19,351 nt of DNA from Promethearchaeota archaeon. Its GTDB lineage: Archaea; Asgardarchaeota; Lokiarchaeia; Sigyniarchaeales; SOKP01. Below, piece by piece: positions 15,110 through 19,351 of this stretch. Numbering within the stretch: position 1 is the first letter of the stretch; each line of letters starts with the position of its first letter. Position numbers and translations under genes: made by a program. Under the pieces are notes generated by a model, which saw only the letters and a list, made by a program, of their open reading frames with translations, ran no database searches and was not told the origin of the DNA. The stretch lies in NCBI GenBank assembly GCA_030615145.1, contig JAUWZT010000033.1, positions 1 through 19,351 of the forward strand, in the 5' to 3' direction.

Positions 15110-15589
15110 ATGGTAAAATTACCAAAAGAGATGCAAAAAAGAGAAAACAGCAAACCTAAGCGCCCTCAAGCAAAAAAAAAGAGAGAGGGGCAACAGTTTG
15201 CTTCAAGACAAATGCGTCGCCGAATGCAACAGCAAGGGGTTGAAATGGATCAAATTAATGCTACTCGAGTAATAATAGAAGGAGTAGAAAAAACACTCAT
15301 AATTGATCAACCAGAAGTTGTTTTAATGAAGCAAATGGGACAAGAAATCTATCAAGTAATTGGTGAAGCACAAGAATATTCTCCAGGGGACGTTTTAATT
15401 GGAGAAAAGGAAGATGTTGAGACTACGGAACTTGTTGAAGAATCCGAAACAAAACCAAATATTACTGAAAATGATATTATGCTAGTAGCAGCTCAAGCAA
15501 ATGTCAATAAAGAAGAGGCGAACGCAGCATTAATTGATAGTGAAGGAGATATAGCAAAAGCTATTTTATTTCTGAAAAATAGACCTTAA
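15110..15589 (+). CDS. nac: Nascent polypeptide-associated complex protein (archaeal NAC-alpha)
   Basis: Archaeal NAC is a homodimer that binds nascent chains at the ribosomal exit. The protein has 159 residues. Family signatures are the ribosome-binding RQMRRRMQQQGVEMDQI (33-49), the NAC domain (about 48-86) with ATRVIIEG and IYQVIGEA, and a C-terminal UBA domain (about 119-157) with NDIMLVAAQANVNKEEA and DIAKAILFL. Compared with typical members of about 110-120 residues it has a basic N-terminal extension of some 30 residues rich in K, R, P and Q, and a longer acidic linker between NAC and UBA (about 95-118). An AGGAG lies 14 bases before the ATG. Confidence 0.95.
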   Translation: MVKLPKEMQKRENSKPKRPQAKKKREGQQFASRQMRRRMQQQGVEMDQINATRVIIEGVEKTLIIDQPEVVLMKQMGQEIYQVIGEAQEYSPGDVLIGEKEDVETTELVEESETKPNITENDIMLVAAQANVNKEEANAALIDSEGDIAKAILFLKNRP

Positions 15590-15646
15590 TTTACTATCAA
15601 ATAAAATTAGCAAAAAAAAAGAATTAAGAATCATAAACCATTCACT

Positions 15647-15656
15647 ATTTTATAAA
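15647..15656 (+). promoter_or_regulatory. Possible TATA box of the three-helix membrane protein gene
   Basis: ATTTTATAAA is centred about 23 bases before the ATG at 15675, a spacing that would give a leaderless or nearly leaderless transcript. Confidence 0.3.
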
Positions 15657-15674
15657 CAATTTGGTAAGATTGAT

Positions 15675-16028
15675 ATGTCAAAAGTAAAGAAAAAACCTAC
15701 TGGGCTACATGGAGGCTTATCCGAAGAAGAAGTAAAATTCGAAAAAATTTTCCAATTTTCAGGTTGGATATTTCTACTCGCTCTAATTTTATTAATGGGG
15801 GCGTTTTTTATTTTCGATTCTATATTAGGGTTAATTGAATTAGAATTAAATGCATCAACATTTACTTTAATTATTTTTTTAGGTACTAATTCTGCAATTA
15901 GTTTTGGATTAGCTACAAGAATTAAAAAAAATAGAGATCAAAAGAAGAAATTGTACTTTGATTGGTTAATGGGCGAATTTCTATTTGGCATAATTGCTAT
16001 TTTTGCTGTAGCTGTTTACCAATGGTAA
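15675..16028 (+). CDS. Three-helix membrane protein, possibly EMC6/RAB5IF-like
   Basis: The protein has 117 residues. A basic N-terminus and an acidic, amphipathic stretch (LSEEEVKFEKIF) precede three hydrophobic helices at about 29-52, 61-83 and 97-117; a lysine/arginine-rich loop (RIKKNRDQKKK) lies between the second and third. The final helix, with glycine and phenylalanine followed by a YQW ending, and the overall three-helix order recall EMC6 and RAB5IF (C20orf24), small partners of Oxa1-superfamily insertases. This is by-eye similarity only. It follows NAC by 85 bases on the same strand, which would suit a role in membrane protein insertion. Alternatively it is an unrelated small membrane protein. 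Confidence 0.7.
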   Translation: MSKVKKKPTGLHGGLSEEEVKFEKIFQFSGWIFLLALILLMGAFFIFDSILGLIELELNASTFTLIIFLGTNSAISFGLATRIKKNRDQKKKLYFDWLMGEFLFGIIAIFAVAVYQW

Positions 16029-16062
16029 TCATTTTTTATTACATTTCGATTTCCAACAATTT

Positions 16063-16392
16063 TTATTTATAATCTTCTCTTGCTGGACTAAATACATCTA
16101 TAACATCCGTATCTTCCAATAGTATCGCCCCGTGTTTTTCGTTAGAATCAAAAACATAACTATCTCCTTCTTTTGCTATAAATTCTCCATTTTCAGTAAT
16201 AAATTTTAATTTGCCCTTTAACACATATCCAATTTGATGTTCTTTATGTGAATGCAAGGGAATTTGTGAGCCCTTAATTAGATTAAAATAGCATAACATC
16301 ATATTTTTGTTATAGGCTAAAGTTTTTCTATATATTCCGTGTAAAATTTCTACTGAATCAACAGAATTTTTACTTACGAGGTTTTTTCTCAT
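16063..16392 (-). CDS. Small single-domain cupin protein
   Basis: The protein has 109 residues forming one cupin barrel. Motif 1 is G41-SQIPL-H47-S-H49-KEH-Q53-IGYVLK-G60 and motif 2 is G69-EFIAKEG-DSYVFDSNEK-H87. Three metal-binding histidines are kept, while the usual glutamate of motif 1 is replaced by glutamine. Such proteins may be enzymes, sugar or metabolite binders, or regulators; the substrate cannot be told. It is divergent from nrdD, with a long AT-rich gap between. Confidence 0.85.
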   Translation of the reverse strand: MRKNLVSKNSVDSVEILHGIYRKTLAYNKNMMLCYFNLIKGSQIPLHSHKEHQIGYVLKGKLKFITENGEFIAKEGDSYVFDSNEKHGAILLEDTDVIDVFSPAREDYK

Positions 16393-16816
16393 CTAAAAAG
16401 CACTTTCAATTTGATTTCATCGATTTTTTATTTAAATATACTCATAGTCTTTAATTTTTAAATTTTATATATTCAATTGAAAATTACAAAATCAGTAAAG
16501 ACGACACTAATTTATTTAAGGATAAAATAACGAGATTAAATATGGTTCTTTCGAATTTTTCTGAAAAAGCATGGAGTTTTCTGCGGTTTAATTAACTGGT
16601 GTTTTAAATTTCAAATCAAGAGTTAATAAATTAAGTTTAAATTAGAAAAAAAAATACATTTTTATATCAAAAGAGGTAAAATATAAACGATAACAAATAA
16701 TTATTAAGGGTATTGTTTCAGTTCATAGTACCGACAAAAACATTTAGTTTTTAACCTGATAGTATACCTTTATCTCTTATTAGAATATTATAAATTAAAA
16801 TTTGTGATGGATTTCT
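16393..16816. other. Gene-free AT-rich stretch between the cupin gene and nrdD
   Basis: These 424 bases hold no convincing reading frame or tRNA. Present are a palindrome TTCAATTGAA (16473-16482), a candidate stem of AAGGGTAT (16707-16714) with ATACCTT (16763-16769) that encloses TGTTT and AAACA, and a TATA-like box just before nrdD. The two divergent promoters must lie here. Confidence 0.5.
16786..16796 (+). promoter_or_regulatory. Likely TATA box of nrdD
   Basis: TATTATAAATT is centred about 25 bases before the ATG at 16817. The spacing implies transcription starting at or next to the start codon, a leaderless mRNA. Confidence 0.45.
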
Positions 16817-18946
16817 ATGGTCTTGATTCCAGAATCTGAAACAAAAGAAGTTAATAAAGGTTTAAGAAGTGGTTTTTTAAAAAATTTATTACCAAGAGTT
16901 TCCCGAACTGAAGGTGATGTGGTCCCTTTTGATCCCCTAAAAATAAAACAGAGTATTGTTAAAGAAACAGGGTTAAACGATAAAGTCGCTGATAGCATTA
17001 CTGAATTAGCGGTTAGAAGAATTATATCCTCCGGTATAATGTTTCTTTCTGGTCCGCACATTAGGGAAATTGTCTGTTCAATATTATCTGAACAACATTT
17101 TGAAGATGAACGAAAGCTATATACCAGAATAGGTATGCCGTTGATGGACTACGAAGCAATTTTAGAGAAGGGCGTGAATGAAAATGCTAATCAAGATATG
17201 AATCCTGAGAGCATCCATCATTGGGCTGCGAATAGAATATCTGATGAATATGCACTTTTAAGAATTTTAAACTCAAAAGAAGCACACGCTCATCTATATG
17301 GAGATATTCATGTACATATGCTCAGATATTTTGATTTACGGCCGTTTTGCCAAGAATGGGACCCTCGTATGATTCTTGAGCATGGACTTCCCCCTGTCGA
17401 TAGTTGGGCTCATTGTAGCAAATCTGGTCCTGCAGGAAGTTTGCGAGTAGCAGTTACACATTTAGCAAAATGGTTAGGGATTATTCAAGGAGAATTTTCA
17501 GGAGGTCAAGGTTACGATTATATTACCACTTTTCTTGCTCCTTATGTACGAGGGCTTTCTCAAAAAGAAATTGAGCAATCAATGCAGTGTTTAATATTCG
17601 AAACAAATCAAATTTTTGCAGCAAGAGGCGGTCAGGTACCGTTTACATCGATTTCTTGCACTCCTACGGTTCCAGAGGGTTTATTAAATATTCCTGCTAT
17701 TGGCCCTCATGGAAAAAATATTGGTATATATGGAGATTATAAAGAAGAATGTCTTAAACTTTTTGATGCTTTAACAGAAGTTTATATACAAGGAGATTAT
17801 AACGGAAAACTATTTGCATTTCCAAAACATGAAGTAAAAATAAAAAAAGAGTGGCTTAAAGAATTCGAACCATCTTACCTTAAAATAATGGAAGAAGTAG
17901 CTTCGATGGGGACTCCTTATTTTCTAAATATGTGCCCAGATTGGATGCCAGACGAAATTCATAGTCAATGTTGTAGAAAATTTCTAAGTGGGAATCAAAT
18001 TTTAAGTCAATGTATTGTAGATCCTGAAAAAAGGAAAAATGCTAACATATGGGAAAATTATATCACCATTGGTTCACTTCAAAGCGTTAGTCTAAATTTA
18101 CCTAGATACGCATATATGTCCAACAATGAAGACGATTACATTAGGATCTTGGGTGAAAAAATGGAGCTTTCTGCTAGAATACTAAAGAAAAAATGGGATT
18201 TAATGGAAAGGCGATTAAAAACAGGGCATCTACCCTTATGTAGCGGTAAAATTAATGGTGACCCAATTTTTAAATTGCGAGAGCAAAATCTTTCAATAGG
18301 TTTTACTGGCCTGAATGAAGCCGTAAAAAGTATAAGCGGCTTTGAATTGCATGAAAATGATACGGCATATAACCTCGGAAAAAGAATATTAGAATACATG
18401 GTTGCTAAGTGTAATACCATGACAGCAAGAGATGAGATTTCCTATTCACTTTGGGAACAACCCAGCGAATCGACATCGAATAGATTAGCAAGGTTAGACC
18501 TTAAACATTTTCCTAAAAAAGCAATTCCACAATCTTCTGGTGAATCTGCTTATTATACAAATTCAAGTCATTTACGATATGATGCAGACATATCATTATC
18601 TGAAAGAATTCGAAAACAAGGAAATTTTCATCCAATTATTGAAGGTGGTGTAATTACTCATATTTGGTTAGGTGAACAGAAACCGGATATCCTTGGTCTT
18701 TGGGAACTCACGAAAAATATTTGTCTTAACACAAATACAGCTTATTTTGCATATACTACAGATTTTATTTATTGTCCTACTTGTCGTAAAATGTATCGTG
18801 GGAGTCAATTTACATGTCCTCAATGTTATTCTGAAGATGTGAAAGTATATTCAAGAGTTACGGGATATTACAGTGAAGTAAATAGATATAATTTAGGAAA
18901 AAGAGCGGAATGGGAAGCAAGAAAACGAGAAAATTTATTTAAATAA
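16817..18946 (+). CDS. nrdD: Anaerobic (class III) ribonucleoside-triphosphate reductase
   Basis: NrdD reduces ribonucleoside triphosphates to dNTPs using an oxygen-sensitive glycyl radical made by the radical-SAM activase NrdG. The protein has 709 residues. It has an ATP-cone allosteric domain (about 26-115), the ten-strand barrel with HVHMLRYFDLRPFC and GGQVPFTSIS, a cysteine pair C385-C386 in the position of the thiyl-radical region, a zinc site C653-x2-C656 and C667-x2-C670, and the glycyl-radical motif RVTGYY with G683. All parts are intact. No nrdG is seen downstream to the end of the window; a MazG-like gene follows after 46 bases. The enzyme implies an anaerobic host. Confidence 0.96.
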   Translation: MVLIPESETKEVNKGLRSGFLKNLLPRVSRTEGDVVPFDPLKIKQSIVKETGLNDKVADSITELAVRRIISSGIMFLSGPHIREIVCSILSEQHFEDERKLYTRIGMPLMDYEAILEKGVNENANQDMNPESIHHWAANRISDEYALLRILNSKEAHAHLYGDIHVHMLRYFDLRPFCQEWDPRMILEHGLPPVDSWAHCSKSGPAGSLRVAVTHLAKWLGIIQGEFSGGQGYDYITTFLAPYVRGLSQKEIEQSMQCLIFETNQIFAARGGQVPFTSISCTPTVPEGLLNIPAIGPHGKNIGIYGDYKEECLKLFDALTEVYIQGDYNGKLFAFPKHEVKIKKEWLKEFEPSYLKIMEEVASMGTPYFLNMCPDWMPDEIHSQCCRKFLSGNQILSQCIVDPEKRKNANIWENYITIGSLQSVSLNLPRYAYMSNNEDDYIRILGEKMELSARILKKKWDLMERRLKTGHLPLCSGKINGDPIFKLREQNLSIGFTGLNEAVKSISGFELHENDTAYNLGKRILEYMVAKCNTMTARDEISYSLWEQPSESTSNRLARLDLKHFPKKAIPQSSGESAYYTNSSHLRYDADISLSERIRKQGNFHPIIEGGVITHIWLGEQKPDILGLWELTKNICLNTNTAYFAYTTDFIYCPTCRKMYRGSQFTCPQCYSEDVKVYSRVTGYYSEVNRYNLGKRAEWEARKRENLFK

Positions 18947-18958
18947 TTTTTCTTTTTT
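18947..18958 (+). terminator. Oligo-T tract after nrdD
   Basis: Eleven T with one C directly follow the stop codon, a typical archaeal termination signal. A TATA-like box for the next gene comes right after it. Confidence 0.45.
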
Positions 18959-18963
18959 AATTT

Positions 18964-18980
18964 CTTAAATATTTTTAAAT
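18964..18980 (+). promoter_or_regulatory. Possible TATA box of the MazG-like gene
   Basis: An A/T box with CTTAAAT and TTAAAT is centred 20-25 bases before the ATG at 18993, which again suggests a leaderless or short-leader transcript. Confidence 0.3.
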
Positions 18981-18992
18981 CTTACTAAATGT

Positions 18993-19310
18993 ATGAACAA
19001 AGAATTATCACTTAAAGAATTTCAACAACAAATTGACGAATGGATTCTCAATCACGGTGGTTACTGGCCTCCTCTTTCTATGCTAGGTGCGATTATAGAA
19101 GAAGTAGGAGAATTAGCAAAAGAAATCAACCGACTTGAAGGGTTCAAACCGAAAAAGTCTGACGACGCAAAATTAAATATTGGTGAAGAGCTCGCAGATG
19201 TCATTTTTGCGACAATCTGTGTTGCTAACCATTACAAAGTTAATATGAATTGGGAATTAGCCAAGGTTATTGAAAAATATACAAAAAGAGATTCAAAGAG
19301 ATTTTTATAA
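18993..19310 (+). CDS. MazG-like nucleotide pyrophosphohydrolase
   Basis: The protein has 105 residues, a single MazG-type all-alpha NTP pyrophosphatase domain. Metal ligands are the E36-E37-x2-E40 motif (in IIEEVGELAKEI) and E66-x2-D69 (in GEELADVIF), and an aromatic/proline segment GGYWPPLSM precedes them as in this subfamily. Such enzymes hydrolyse (d)NTPs, often non-canonical ones, to the monophosphate and diphosphate, acting as house-cleaning or dUTP/dCTP-directed enzymes. Its place behind nrdD fits a role in the dNTP pool; the substrate is not determined by the sequence. It ends with a lysine- and arginine-rich tail. Confidence 0.9.
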   Translation: MNKELSLKEFQQQIDEWILNHGGYWPPLSMLGAIIEEVGELAKEINRLEGFKPKKSDDAKLNIGEELADVIFATICVANHYKVNMNWELAKVIEKYTKRDSKRFL

Positions 19311-19351
19311 TAAAAAAGAAGAGCACAAATTTTTAAACAATTTTATTGAGA

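Noticed and set aside
1..19351. CRISPR arrays, insertion sequences, prophage or defence genes
   Set aside because: No regularly spaced repeats, transposase motifs or terminal inverted repeats were seen; the content is housekeeping genes.

Overview
The window looks like a piece of an Asgard archaeal chromosome, probably Lokiarchaeota-like. The archaeal markers are an unsplit RNA polymerase subunit B preceded by RpoH, TFE, MBF1, the proteasome-activating ATPase PAN, archaeal NAC, Cbf5, tRNA genes without encoded CCA that carry bulge-helix-bulge introns, AT-rich TATA-type promoters and several TTG starts. The Asgard hint is a Roadblock/LC7-like domain fused to a Ras/Rab-type small GTPase at the left end, plus a possible EMC6/RAB5IF-like three-helix membrane protein next to NAC. 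The assignment rests on gene content read by eye, not on a phylogeny.

Layout. 1-1212: the Roadblock-GTPase runs tail to tail into a tRNA-Thr(CGU) gene on the minus strand, with four bases between them; this tRNA has an intron in the anticodon stem. 1323-3954: a free-standing LAGLIDADG protein (minus) and a ThiL-type thiamine-phosphate kinase (plus). 4110-6026: a tRNA-Lys(UUU) with an intron inside its T loop, then cbf5 and an RsmC-like methyltransferase. 6143-9817: rpoH and rpoB, not followed by the usual rpoA genes. 9908-10762: two small membrane proteins of unknown function on the minus strand, with inverted repeats between them. 10964-12438: an unknown two-part protein, then TFE. 12512-14500: mbf1 and PAN, divergent. 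14570-16028: a PUA-domain protein, NAC-alpha and the three-helix membrane protein. 16063-16392: a cupin on the minus strand. 16817-19310: anaerobic ribonucleotide reductase NrdD and a MazG-like nucleotide pyrophosphohydrolase.

Most of the window is information processing and protein quality control: RNA polymerase, basal transcription factors, tRNA and rRNA modification, nascent-chain binding and proteasomal unfolding. NrdD and the MazG-like enzyme concern the dNTP pool, and NrdD implies an anaerobic life. The best points for a second look are the two tRNA genes with non-canonical introns (both fold by eye into well-formed bulge-helix-bulge motifs), the duplicated N-terminal half of the LAGLIDADG protein, the EMC6-like candidate beside NAC, and the small membrane-protein pair with its inverted repeats.
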